Assembly (NCBI GenBank): GCA_037139415.1
Contig: JBAXGN010000013.1
Span: forward strand, 1-63,923
Length of the DNA: 63,923 nt
Direction: 5' to 3'
Source of the DNA: Verrucomicrobiota bacterium
GTDB lineage: Bacteria > Verrucomicrobiota > Verrucomicrobiia > Limisphaerales > Fontisphaeraceae
Position numbers and translations under genes: made by a program. Below the pieces are notes generated by a model. It was not told the origin of the DNA. It saw only the letters and a program-made list of their open reading frames with translations, and ran no database searches. Below, piece after piece: positions 17,101 to 25,999 of this stretch (positions within the stretch are counted from its first letter, which is position 1; each line of letters starts with the position of its first letter).

Positions 17101-17604
17101 CAGGTTCATTTCCGCGTCGTAATCCGCTTCTGCCCACGGGTTGGCATAGTAGCCAGTACGCGCCGAGCCATTGACCCCGGCAAAGTAGAGCAGGTCGCCG
17201 CCCCGGTCGCCGCCCACGGTTTTCTTGGCAAAATACCAATCATTGCCGCCGGGATCTTTTATGCCGATGGGGCCTTCCTCCGTGCTGGCGTGATAATAAT
17301 ACTCATGGACATGGCCGGAAGGGTCGGTGATGTTCATCAGAAATGCATCACCGAGCCATTCGGTGTTGGTGGTGTTGAGCATGGGGTAGGTGAAGGTGAG
17401 GGACTGGCCGTTGGGATAGGTGACACTCGCGGGCCAGAGATTGGTATTATAGGCAATGGTGGTGGTGAGCCCGCCCATGTCCGTAAGACTGGTCAGGGTG
17501 GATTGGGCATCGTACGCGAACCGGGCGGAACGGCCCAGCAACGGTGTTATTGGTGACCAACCCCGCCTCACTATACGCCAGCGCCAACGACCGGCCCACG
17601 GCAT
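14176..17604 (-). CDS. RHS repeat protein copy B, core plus HExxH-containing tip
   Basis: 1142 codons; as in copy A true RHS register begins near base 17535. The core is nearly identical to copy A up to residue ~850 and then diverges slightly (EREASVGLYYYGFRFYHPEL, ending VDYLG). Residues 1003-1142 form an unrelated tip: a hydrophobic Gly-rich stretch (NLPNTAVGVLWGGIALPFGA), a TYGNVV strand, then GWHEKQHTYQ with a zinc-metallopeptidase-like HExxH at residues 1090-1094, LGPLYFPLHL and NWLEIGP. This resembles tip domains of other RHS proteins carrying an HE..H..Q..LGP.Y.P pattern (family recollection). A metal-dependent activity is plausible but unproven. The immunity candidate overlaps the stop by one base. 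Confidence 0.87.
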   Translation of the reverse strand: MPWAGRWRWRIVRRGWSPITPLLGRSARFAYDAQSTLTSLTDMGGLTTTIAYNTNLWPASVTYPNGQSLTFTYPMLNTTNTEWLGDAFLMNITDPSGHVHEYYYHASTEEGPIGIKDPGGNDWYFAKKTVGGDRGGDLLYFAGVNGSARTGYYANPWAEADYDAEMNLTSVAYALDVLPAVFDWTTSQTNLQVHHVYDTHHNVLRTLVYTNIPETGLVLVSAVTNAYDAHDNLLATTNSLGQTLNLGYDEADQLVAVTNALNQVTTLAYSGSGQLTNVTDALGRSNAWVYGPSGYELESIAPDGSRLGKKHDAIGRLMSVTNQNTGLVLNFTRDDLDRVTSTVFPDATSNYVQYGCCGPELIRNRIGQTTYLLHDVEGRVSQVTDPLNRITEFHYNGAQQVSELITHVGGQARVKQFEYAPTNGLTQLRQVITPLGKTTGYGYSFRGQLTRMTNGNGQVVSLDYNLLGGLATVSVGNQTVMELGYTMLGQPVYVASEYSVFQFTNDALNRATSMVCTLTNIPGFAAVQYQLDYQFDAVGNVTNRQLTGLQSFTGSLQTEYRYNPVNQLTNVIQRTNGVQAAQAGYRYAPGQGLTDKLYGNGDQVHYEYDLENRLRSLTISNGTAEVKRYGYQMDASGQILAITNGTQVSQYSYDAANQLTNEVITGVLTNAWEYDEAGNWTGSPGQLRRVYNSDNELVCTSTSTTNSVTVSGSVSPGPRSNKWYQTYAECRAVRARVSTNDGTFVLNFVPLEAGTNQLVVTVTDVSGNQSRLTNTVFKQSVEDFRHDGNGALTNWNTGVVNWQYEWDWADRLIRVSSNGVVVLQNWYDAMSRRIAKLEVGGGITNKCMYLYDGLQIIAVLNDNGQVIETFTRGVGLAGDIGTLVAVTHHAASTTTNGTFYAHNNHRGDVVTLRSDGGTVATVLELDYAPFGAIRSQTGLDLCRFKFSSKEREASVGLYYYGFRFYHPELQRWVNRDPIGENGSLNLYYFCNNNPICYVDYLGFDGTAVGNAIGGFFGKIWNLPNTAVGVLWGGIALPFGAKVSFANNSIQFTNHFMQGRYATTYGNVVCYPKGFGPSNTNRYNGLPVGWHEKQHTYQGQVLGPLYFPLHLSAITYSEILSGTYNERNWLEIGPNSNPPNPWP

Positions 17605-19335
17605 CCACCAAGTTGGTCAGCCGCCAGGCAGCACCGCCGCCGTATTGCAGGGTGACGGCCTGGCCGTAACGATCCTCGATGCGTTCGAGGCGCTGGCCCA
17701 GATCGGTGCCGGTCTGGAAATACCAGCGCTCCTGGTTGCCATGAAATTCAAGGACAAAGTAATTATTGGTACGGTATAGTCGGTTCTGGTTCCAGACATC
17801 GAACGGCTCGTAGGTATTGTTGGTGGGGGTGAAGATTTGGACGAAACCGCCCGGCAGGTTGATCCAGACATTGCTTTCCGGGGTTTCGGTGAGGTAGCTG
17901 GCGAAGTTGAACTGCCATTTGGGACCAAAGGCGTAATAATTGACGTTGCTATACGTGGCCATGCGGGCGGTGGCGACGCGGTTATAGGCCAGTTGCACTT
18001 CGAGGGCCGGCCCCACTGCCGGGGGATACCAGATGGGGCTGTCGAACAGCACCAGGTTGGCGTAGCTGGGATCAATCTGATACGCGGGAGCCCCGACCCC
18101 AACATTTAGCCAGCGACGACCGCCACCACCACCGCACGCGGGACAGCCCGGTCCGGGGCCGCTGCCACCAAACATGCCGCCGAAGTTGCCGCCGAAACTC
18201 CCGCCCGAACCACCCGCCCCGCCGCAACCAAAATTGCCAGGACCGTTTGGGGGATGCGGATCGGGCGGCGGCGCGCCGCAGCAACCGCCGCGCAACGCCC
18301 CGGCTGCGGCGTCACTCAACGTCCGCCCGGCCACCCGTTGACCCGGCACCGACAGCACCAGACCGGACCAGCGGTACAGGAATTGACCCAGCGTCCAGCG
18401 CATCCGCCCGTCATCCGGATCGAGCAGCTCCACCAAGTTGTCCGAAACCCGTTCCACCACCACAAAGTGGCCGGTTCGTTTGGGCTCTTTCGCCGACTTT
18501 GGGCGGGACAACACCGCGAAGGCGCGCGGGGCGGGCGGCGGTTTGAGATACACCAGCAACGGGTGGCCGGGGCGCGCCTGGCGGCGCAGTTCCGCCAGCG
18601 TCACTTCCAGGACCTGGCCCCCGCCCAACCGGGCCAGTTCCCTGGCGGAATAACCGTCGGGATGTTCCGCCGGGCGCTTGGCCCACTCATACCGGGCATA
18701 CACTTTCGCCAGGGGAACGTTGCGCAGGGAGTCCCCCGCCGCGTTTTGCGAGGCGAGCGTGAGCGCGAGGGCTTTGGTGCCGCACCGACGGTTGGCATCC
18801 TCGGCCAGCAACGCCTGCTGGTACACGCGGGTGTAGTTTTCGAGGAACTGCCGTTCCTGCCAGTTGTCGGCGGTCTCGGCCAAATGCCGCAACACGTCCC
18901 GCGCCGCCTCCAGACGGCCCGTGCGCGCATAAATATCCGGCAGGTAATGCAGCACTTTGCGGCGCAGTTCCACCGCGCCCGGATGCCGCTGCAACAGCGA
19001 GAGAAACCGTTCCTCCGCCGCGTCAAACTGCCCGCGATATTTGAGATAGCAGGCTTCGTGCAGTTCGGCTTCCGCCGCCCACGGGCTCTCGGGATGGTTC
19101 TGCCAGAGGCGGCGAAACGCCGCCACCGCGTCATCCCATTGGTGGCGGTTCCACAGCTCCATGGCCTCGCCCATCGCACGGTTATGCGCGGCGGTGAAAT
19201 TGGTGCCCAGCGCCAACAGCATCCCGCCCCGCTCGCCCGCCTCGCGGATGGCCTCGACGCTGTAACCCCGTGCCGAGGGGGCCACCACATGCTGGCCCAC
19301 CGGCTGGGCCGACCGGGCAGACTGGCCCCAGCCAC
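15128..19335. repeat. Large tandem duplication, right copy
   Basis: Counterpart of 9331-13538. The right boundary falls a few codons inside the signal peptide of the C39/RHS gene: the copies differ again from the codons for MKTKILIVMVACAG versus MKTSILIVMVACTG outward. Confidence 0.9.
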
Positions 19336-19378
19336 TCCCCGTGCAAGCAACCATGACAATCAAAATGCTCGTTTTCAT
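17447..19378 (-). CDS. RHS protein copy B, N-terminal part: C39 peptidase-like domain and Gly-rich linker
   Basis: 643 codons, identical to the copy A counterpart except two residues in the signal peptide (Ser4 and Thr12). Same architecture: signal peptide, TPR-like helices, C39-like domain with Cys199, His304 and Asp320, Gly-rich linker, first RHS strands, and the same frameshift near 17542. The start lies 21 bases after the stop of the 1739-residue exported protein, so the two may be cotranscribed. Confidence 0.82.
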   Translation of the reverse strand: MKTSILIVMVACTGSGWGQSARSAQPVGQHVVAPSARGYSVEAIREAGERGGMLLALGTNFTAAHNRAMGEAMELWNRHQWDDAVAAFRRLWQNHPESPWAAEAELHEACYLKYRGQFDAAEERFLSLLQRHPGAVELRRKVLHYLPDIYARTGRLEAARDVLRHLAETADNWQERQFLENYTRVYQQALLAEDANRRCGTKALALTLASQNAAGDSLRNVPLAKVYARYEWAKRPAEHPDGYSARELARLGGGQVLEVTLAELRRQARPGHPLLVYLKPPPAPRAFAVLSRPKSAKEPKRTGHFVVVERVSDNLVELLDPDDGRMRWTLGQFLYRWSGLVLSVPGQRVAGRTLSDAAAGALRGGCCGAPPPDPHPPNGPGNFGCGGAGGSGGSFGGNFGGMFGGSGPGPGCPACGGGGGRRWLNVGVGAPAYQIDPSYANLVLFDSPIWYPPAVGPALEVQLAYNRVATARMATYSNVNYYAFGPKWQFNFASYLTETPESNVWINLPGGFVQIFTPTNNTYEPFDVWNQNRLYRTNNYFVLEFHGNQERWYFQTGTDLGQRLERIEDRYGQAVTLQYGGGAAWRLTNLVDAVGRSLALAYSEAGLVTNNTVAGPFRPVRVRCPIHPDQSYGHGRAHHHHCL

Positions 19379-19399
19379 AAAACCAAGGAGGGTCTGGGT

Positions 19400-22300
19400 T
19401 TAATATACGGTGCCGGGGGTCGGGCTGTTTAAAACAAATTCCGGCAGGGTGGTATCCGGCACCATGGGATACGCGTCCACGCAATTGGGCAAGCCATCAT
19501 TGTCATAGTCCTTGAGACCATCGGGAATGCCGGTAGATTTGGTATCCGTGTTGCAAGGGTCAAGTCCCAGCATCACCTCCAAGACATCGGGCAGCCCATC
19601 GCCATCGGTATCCCACTGTGCCAGGGCTTGGGCCGAGAGCGGGTAATTCAGGGTTACCAACTCATCCAGCACACCTTGCGGACTGTTGCCTCCGGCGGCA
19701 TCAGCCCCCAGCCGAAAGCCGCCGGCCCGCACACTGGCCGGGGGCCAGAAAGGCACGCCGTTGCTACTGGCCGCCAACGCGCCGTTGGTATAGATCGCCG
19801 AACTGTTGGCATCATAGGTAAGTGCGATTTGAACCCAATTGGTGAGTGCAAACGTGATGGGGGCATCCACCACCACCTGGCTTTGCCCGTTGGATTGCAC
19901 CAGCAGGAACAGGTTGGTGCCTTCCGGTCCGAGCGCAAGCTGCCAGTTGCCAATTTCGGCGGTGTTCGTGTAGGTGCCCACTTCAATCAGGCGACCCTGG
20001 GTTTGCGGTCCGACGCCGTCCAGATTAGTGCTGGCCCAAAATGGTTTGAACCAGAACAGGAACGTGCCCCGGCGGCAGTTCAGATTGGGCACGGCTTGGC
20101 TGCGGTATTCCGAGTATGCCAGGTAGCTCGCACCATTCACGGCCCCGGTCAGGATGGCACCCCAGCCGCCGACCCCGCTATCAATCGTCACCGCGTTGTT
20201 GGTGAGCGGATACTGGCCCTGCTCGCCAACAAAATCATAGGTATCAAACTTCCACCGGCCCATCAGCACATTATGGACGCTATTGGCATCGGCTGGATCG
20301 GTGCCATCGGCCACTTCCTGACCATCATTAACGCCATCGTAATCGGTATCAGGATTTAACGGGTCCGTCCCATGCGCCACTTCCCACACGTCAGTCGCAC
20401 CATCCCCATCTGTGTCGAGATTGGCAATCTCCGTGGCGCTCAGCGGATAATTGAAGGTTTGAAGTTCCTCGAACTGGCCATCCGGTGATTGTCCGCCAGA
20501 GGAGTCAATGCCCACCCGCAACCCGCCGGAGGCGCGCGCCGCCGCCGACGGCCAGGCATCCACCCCAGAACCCGTGGCCGCCAACTGGCCATTGATATAG
20601 ATCGCCGAGGCCGATGGGCTATAGGAAACCACGATCTGGTACCAATGGTTGGATTGCCACGTGAGATTCTCCACTGTTGCACCGCCAGTCACCTGCCCAT
20701 TGGTGCCAAACGCAAAGCCCAAACTGTCACCCGCCCAGTTCAGCCCCACGCACCACCAGCCTTCGGTCACTCCGTAACCACCCATTTCCAGTAGCCGGGC
20801 GTCGGTTCCCGGTCCGCCTCCGGTTCCAGAATTCCAATTAGGCTTGAACCAGAAGACGACGCTGCCATTCCGGCAATTGATGTTGTTGACATTCGTGCCG
20901 TTGACGATTTCCCGGTCATGATACACCAACCCGGCAAACATGGTTTGGCGCGGTATCCCCACCGCGTTGCCGTTCCAACTGGGATACAGCGTCACCCCGT
21001 TGGTGTACCAGGGCGTCTGGCCTTCCTCGCCTTTCAGCGTGCCGCTATTAAAGGTCCAATGCCCCAGCCGTTGGAGTCTGACACTGCCAGCTTCGAGTGG
21101 GTTGGTGCCATCAGTCATCAGTTCCTGACCGTCATTAACCCCATCATAATCGGTATCGGGATTGGTGGGGTCGGTCCCGTAATAGATTTCTTCCCAATCG
21201 GAGAGTCCGTCACCATCCGTATCCGCCAACCGCCAGTTGGTCTCCGCCGGACCATCCCAGATTCCATTGCCATTGGCATCCTCGATGTAGTCCGGCAAAG
21301 CATCGTTATCCGTATCCACCGGCCCGCCAAAGGCCAAGCGCGTACTTTCAATGGCGGCGTAATCCCAAGTGGCCAGCCCGTCGTTAAGCGTCAGGGCCAG
21401 CCCGTTGATGGTGTTTCCCACCAGCCCGATTTGTTCTGCCGCAATTTCGAGCCGGTTCCATTGCCCCGCCGTCGGCAAGTTACCCAGATAGGTCTTGGGG
21501 TCCCAGAGGTTGTTCGCCCCCCAGTAGCCGCGATGCCAGTCTGCAATTCCCAACCATTGCAGCATAATCGTAGAGGGGGTGCTGTAGGGGTCAGGATACA
21601 CATAGACGACGAGTTTGTCACCGGTATAGAGGGTAATTGGAGCGGCTACCCCGCCAAAGTAGAGTTGATGCATGCCGCTAGCATTGGCGGATTGGATCGC
21701 CAGGCTGCCGGATTGCGGCGACGGGCTGGTGACCCAGTTGCCCCAATCATCCGTAGTTGAGCTGTACCAGACTCCATTAGGCAAAGCGTCCTCCAGCCAC
21801 ACATTGGTGAAAGTAGTAATGGTGGCCGTGCAGGCCACATAATGATGGCCTAAGTCCACCACGGAATTGGTTTCCTTGGCTTGATCATAGGTGGCGGTGT
21901 AATGGTAGAGGCCCAGCGCATCCGCTGTGGCACTGCCAGCGTTCAGCAACGGCGTGATGTCGCTGTTGTTGACGGGCAGATAGTGCCTTCCCAGCGGACC
22001 GGCTTGGAAGGGAATGTTGTTGATTGCCAAGACCACGTCGTTATTGCCTGAGGGGCTGAGGCGAGTGGCATCGGCGGTGTAGCCGTTATAATTGTTATCC
22101 ACGTTGCCACTTTGGAGGACGTCATTGGTGGTGAACAGATTATCGTAAAAGGACCAAGTGCTACTGTTGCCATTGGTTAGCCACAAGGCACCATGCAAAA
22201 AGGTGTTATTCCAGAACCCGGCCGCGAACGCGGTGGTTGCATCGTTGAGTCCCAGGCAGGTTTGGTTGAATAGACAATTATTGGCGTACAGCACTGGTTG

Positions 22301-24619
22301 TTCCGAATAAACCGTGCCGCCCAGGAATTGGCAGGAAGCCAGAAAGTTCGAGCCCGTGCTACCGGCCACGCCCGCCAGATGCATGGCATTCCTTTCCAGC
22401 ACTGACCATTCGGTAAAATTAGCCACTAGCGTTGCCGCTCCGGTCATCGCCACGCTGGCTGGGAACGAGCCACCCATCCAATTGGTGACGATTTGTTCCT
22501 GCACGGTGTTGTAACGCACGATTCGGTTGGGGACAGCGGCGCTGCCCTGGCTATACAGACTGGCACCATCGCACAAGGTCAAGCCGGCCCGGTCCTCTGG
22601 TGAGTAAACGCCCAACACCACGCCATTGCTGAGGGTAATGGTGGCGTTGCTGAGCAAGATTCCGCCAAAGACATAGTCGAGCGGCAGGTAATGATAGCCC
22701 AGCGCCAATCCGGAGACGTCGCGTGCTGCTTGAGGTTGAAGATCCTGAGAAGTGGTGTACGGTTCGGTGGATGTAATCACCTCGGGCGGATAGGTGGTAC
22801 GTTTCTGCAATTCAGCCAGCAACCACGCGGGGATGTCGGTTGTGCCTGCTTCGCGATAGGTACTGCCAAGCAGGTAATGGCTGCCCGCACCAACGGTTTG
22901 GAAAACGCCGGCGTCGGTTTCCAGGGTGGCGGTGTGATCGGTAGTGAGTGTTGCGTCCCCCAAGTTGGTGACATAGGTTAAAATGCAGTTGGTCAAGGCC
23001 AGGGAACTGTAGGCGGGATTGGCCCAGTCCGCCGTGAGGGTGCCGCAACGGTTGATGGTGAGGTTACGGCCCACGGCATGATACTCGGTGCCATTGAACG
23101 CGTTTTGTACGTCATATAACAGCAGGTTGTCGTAGGTACAATTGGCGCCGCCATAGTCGGGGTACAGCGCGTTTTCGCAATGCTGGAATTGGCAGTTGCG
23201 CACGTTGGCACCATAGGCGGTATGCAAGGTGTACTGGGAGTAACGAAACTGGAGGTTTTCGAGCAGGGTACTCCATTGATCCACCGAGAGGGCGTTGTAC
23301 GAGAGACCGTCTATGGGCGAATCGTCAATGGTCTCCCCCACCGTGCAATCATTGAACACGGTGAAGATGGCGGGTTGATAGGGGTCTTTGGGGCATTCGA
23401 ACACGCCCCAGCATTGCAGGCAGGCGGTATTGGTGACGGCGTATTTGATAATCGCGCCCCCGCCGATCTTGGTCGAGTTCCAGACAAACACCGGGGCAGT
23501 GATCCAGTAGGTCTTGCCGCTTTCCAAAACAAGTTCGTCCAGGCTTCCCTCAACCAATTCATAGTCCAGCACCAGACCCGTGGCGGGCAGCGGCAGGCTG
23601 GCGATTTCAATGCGGCCATCCAGTTTGCCGGGTTTTGGCACCGGCGGCAACACTCGGCCTTTGGTCACCAACTTTTGACGCTCGGCAGGTTGCGGCAGGG
23701 CCGCGCGGGGTTTGCCTAATTTGGCCAAGAGCGGCTTTATATCAAGATACGCAACCCCCTCGACCAGATAGTTGCGGCCTTCAAATTGTTCATAGACCTT
23801 GTACACCGGCACGCCCCCAAAGAAAGGCGAGCCTTTGCCCAATTCAAAGGCCCGGCCCGGCCCAATCCGCAATGCGCCAAATACCAGCGTTTCATCCAAC
23901 TGTCCTTTGATCGGGCGGATTCGTTTCTCCGGGGCTTGGGCGGGATTCATTTCCGTCCAGCATTCCAGGCGCGTGGTGGCGGGGTCCAAGCCGAAGTCCG
24001 CCGGATTGACGCTAAATTCCTGAAGCAACACGCATTGGGCAAACGTGGATGACGTGTGGGTGTACTGCACGTGAGCACGCACGCCTTCGCCCACCAGCGC
24101 ATTGCGGTAGAGGATTTGGTTGGGCGGATGCAGTTCGCCAATGGCATCCGCCAAGGTGGCCACCATCACGCTGCGGTCAGTCTTGAGATCGCGCAAGGCC
24201 AGGCCCAGAATATGCGACTTCAGATGCCAGCCTTTGCCATCCTGCACGTCAATGGCCCAGGGTTGGTTGAGGTTGGGCGCAAAGGTGACTTGGCGCGCTG
24301 ATTGCCGGGCCGCGGCACCGTGATCGAGCAGTTCAATGTCCGGCTTGTTCTCGACCCACTGGCCATGCTCCAACCGGTGCAGGCCGGTGTGGAGTTCGGT
24401 GACGGTGCCGCGCCGGGTCTGGGTGCGGCCATCGGAGAACCGGGTGGTGGTGTGGCGTTCCCACACGCGATGGTTCGGGCCACGCTCAATGATGTTGGCG
24501 GTGAGGTTGGTTTGGACAATCCGTGGCTTGTCCGCGGCGTGCAGGCCGGGCAGGCCGGCACACAACAGGAGCGCGAGCATACGGAAGAGGATGGAAGGGT
24601 GGAGGCAGATTTTCATCAT
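19400..24619 (-). CDS. Giant exported beta-helix/LamG/calcium-repeat protein
   Basis: 1739 residues with a signal peptide (LFRMLALLLCAGLPGLHA). Residues ~430-950 look like a right-handed beta-helix, with repeated short strands (NCQFQHCENALY, NNCLFNQTCLGL, FYDNLFTTNDVL). From ~1150 there are thrombospondin type 3-like calcium repeats (DTDGDGLSDWEEIYYGTDPT, DTDYDGVNDGQE) alternating with two LamG/ConA-like lectin domains (RNGSVVFWFKPNW ... GQLAAT; RRGTFLFWFKPFW ... GALAAS). The end (DTTLPEFVLNSPTPGTVY, stop) reads like the opening of another Ig-like domain cut short, so the gene may be truncated just where the RHS duplication begins. Likely surface or secreted adhesion/carbohydrate-binding protein; specific role unknown. 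Confidence 0.8.
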   Translation of the reverse strand: MMKICLHPSILFRMLALLLCAGLPGLHAADKPRIVQTNLTANIIERGPNHRVWERHTTTRFSDGRTQTRRGTVTELHTGLHRLEHGQWVENKPDIELLDHGAAARQSARQVTFAPNLNQPWAIDVQDGKGWHLKSHILGLALRDLKTDRSVMVATLADAIGELHPPNQILYRNALVGEGVRAHVQYTHTSSTFAQCVLLQEFSVNPADFGLDPATTRLECWTEMNPAQAPEKRIRPIKGQLDETLVFGALRIGPGRAFELGKGSPFFGGVPVYKVYEQFEGRNYLVEGVAYLDIKPLLAKLGKPRAALPQPAERQKLVTKGRVLPPVPKPGKLDGRIEIASLPLPATGLVLDYELVEGSLDELVLESGKTYWITAPVFVWNSTKIGGGAIIKYAVTNTACLQCWGVFECPKDPYQPAIFTVFNDCTVGETIDDSPIDGLSYNALSVDQWSTLLENLQFRYSQYTLHTAYGANVRNCQFQHCENALYPDYGGANCTYDNLLLYDVQNAFNGTEYHAVGRNLTINRCGTLTADWANPAYSSLALTNCILTYVTNLGDATLTTDHTATLETDAGVFQTVGAGSHYLLGSTYREAGTTDIPAWLLAELQKRTTYPPEVITSTEPYTTSQDLQPQAARDVSGLALGYHYLPLDYVFGGILLSNATITLSNGVVLGVYSPEDRAGLTLCDGASLYSQGSAAVPNRIVRYNTVQEQIVTNWMGGSFPASVAMTGAATLVANFTEWSVLERNAMHLAGVAGSTGSNFLASCQFLGGTVYSEQPVLYANNCLFNQTCLGLNDATTAFAAGFWNNTFLHGALWLTNGNSSTWSFYDNLFTTNDVLQSGNVDNNYNGYTADATRLSPSGNNDVVLAINNIPFQAGPLGRHYLPVNNSDITPLLNAGSATADALGLYHYTATYDQAKETNSVVDLGHHYVACTATITTFTNVWLEDALPNGVWYSSTTDDWGNWVTSPSPQSGSLAIQSANASGMHQLYFGGVAAPITLYTGDKLVVYVYPDPYSTPSTIMLQWLGIADWHRGYWGANNLWDPKTYLGNLPTAGQWNRLEIAAEQIGLVGNTINGLALTLNDGLATWDYAAIESTRLAFGGPVDTDNDALPDYIEDANGNGIWDGPAETNWRLADTDGDGLSDWEEIYYGTDPTNPDTDYDGVNDGQELMTDGTNPLEAGSVRLQRLGHWTFNSGTLKGEEGQTPWYTNGVTLYPSWNGNAVGIPRQTMFAGLVYHDREIVNGTNVNNINCRNGSVVFWFKPNWNSGTGGGPGTDARLLEMGGYGVTEGWWCVGLNWAGDSLGFAFGTNGQVTGGATVENLTWQSNHWYQIVVSYSPSASAIYINGQLAATGSGVDAWPSAAARASGGLRVGIDSSGGQSPDGQFEELQTFNYPLSATEIANLDTDGDGATDVWEVAHGTDPLNPDTDYDGVNDGQEVADGTDPADANSVHNVLMGRWKFDTYDFVGEQGQYPLTNNAVTIDSGVGGWGAILTGAVNGASYLAYSEYRSQAVPNLNCRRGTFLFWFKPFWASTNLDGVGPQTQGRLIEVGTYTNTAEIGNWQLALGPEGTNLFLLVQSNGQSQVVVDAPITFALTNWVQIALTYDANSSAIYTNGALAASSNGVPFWPPASVRAGGFRLGADAAGGNSPQGVLDELVTLNYPLSAQALAQWDTDGDGLPDVLEVMLGLDPCNTDTKSTGIPDGLKDYDNDGLPNCVDAYPMVPDTTLPEFVLNSPTPGTVY

Positions 24620-25116
24620 GGCATGAAGGGGTTAAAGGTGAAGCGGACGGAGACCGGGCGGGCAGGCAATAAACGGCGAATTGTAAGGGTTAAGCGAGGC
24701 AAGCCCAGCAGCAATCGGGGGGGGGGTAGGACGATCTCCCCGAGGTGACACCCCGGTGATGAGGCACATCTATATGGGAAGCCATTCATAGATTCTGGCA
24801 GAACCCTAAACCGGCCGTGCAAGAAAGTCAATGGGCGCAGATACGATTTTAGTTATGCTGATAAAGTGATAAGGAATACTTATGAATCCTGGAAAAACGG
24901 GAAGAGATTTAGCAGAAAGATGAAACCGGCAGAAAAATTCGACTGAAGAAGATAGGAACTGGGAGTTTGGAGTTAGAATGACCGGAAGAAGACAGGAGCT
25001 TGGAGGCAGGAGTTAAAGCGGGCGAGGAATTCAAACCGCGAAACAGGCTAAAAACGCGAAAGCTGAAAGAGTTGTAACGGTACTCGGTTTGCTGCTCCCG
25101 CCCGTTCGGGTTTGGT
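24620..25116. other. Intergenic stretch with R2 copy c and an RHS scrap
   Basis: No gene seen. Bases 24929-25013 carry a degraded R2 copy, apparently followed by a second partial unit. Bases 25070-25091 are a 22-base exact match to the RHS core (10119-10140), ending just before the stop of the next gene. Confidence 0.6.
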
Positions 25117-25872
25117 TTACGGGGTCTGCACCCACTGGGTGAAGAGGGGGCCGGCGGGGATCCAACGGGCGTGAAATTTCACCGTGCGGTTCACAAACTC
25201 CTGCCCCAGGCTCTCGGCCAGATAGATCGTCCCGGCTCGGTCCTGGTACACATGCGGACAGAACATCAGCCCTGGCAACTCATCGCTGAACAGGCGCAGA
25301 CCGCTGATATTCTTGGACTCCATCGTGGCCGGCAACTCGGCTGCGGTTGGTGTTCCATCGCTCAACGTCCGCACCACCTCGGCGATCAGCGCCGGGTCCG
25401 TGGCTCGTTTGTGCTCGGTGCGGCCAATCCTACTGCTGCACTCCAGCGCCTGGAATTTCGCGCGCCGGAAATCGAACGGTGGCCGTTTCGCGTTGCGGAA
25501 GACCTCGAACGCCGGCATCTCCGAGCCACAATCCACCGCCAGGTAATCCTGCGGCGACTGCCCTTCAATGGCGCAGACCAACGCGTTCCCGATCGGAGCG
25601 CGCCCAATGGCGTTGGTCGGCGAGCGCTGCAGCAACAGCGATGACTCCTCGAAATCATGGACGTACACTGCCGTACCGCACGTGGCGGTGCTGCGGCGAT
25701 GCCACGGATGCGTCGAGTCCGTCTGGTCATGGACGTAGACGGGCAACGACCGGTATTGCGCTGGCACTTCATCGAACTTGATCCAAGCCCATGCCACGAA
25801 TCCGACAACCGTCAACACCCCGGCAGCCGCTCCCGCGGCCCCCACGATCAGCCATTTCATTTTAACCTTCAT
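25117..25872 (-). CDS. Uncharacterised single-span membrane protein
   Basis: 251 residues. An N-terminal hydrophobic segment (WLIVGAAGAAAGVLTVVGFV) suggests a membrane anchor, with the rest (HDQTDSTHPWH, TCGTAVYVHDFEES, GLRLFSDELPGLMFCPHVYQ) in the periplasm. Several Cys residues are scattered through this domain. The start at 25872 is supported by a GGAG six bases upstream. No family recognised; it shares orientation with the cysteine synthase gene upstream but is 127 bases away. Confidence 0.6.
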   Translation of the reverse strand: MKVKMKWLIVGAAGAAAGVLTVVGFVAWAWIKFDEVPAQYRSLPVYVHDQTDSTHPWHRRSTATCGTAVYVHDFEESSLLLQRSPTNAIGRAPIGNALVCAIEGQSPQDYLAVDCGSEMPAFEVFRNAKRPPFDFRRAKFQALECSSRIGRTEHKRATDPALIAEVVRTLSDGTPTAAELPATMESKNISGLRLFSDELPGLMFCPHVYQDRAGTIYLAESLGQEFVNRTVKFHARWIPAGPLFTQWVQTP

Positions 25873-25999
25873 CGCGTACTCCGTTCGTCAATGACAGGTT
25901 GGACAACCAGCCGTGTCAGCCGTTCAATTACATATTCACCGGTGGCAATGTAATAAAAAGCCGACTGGAGGTCGGCATCGGAAAAGCCAACGACAAAAA

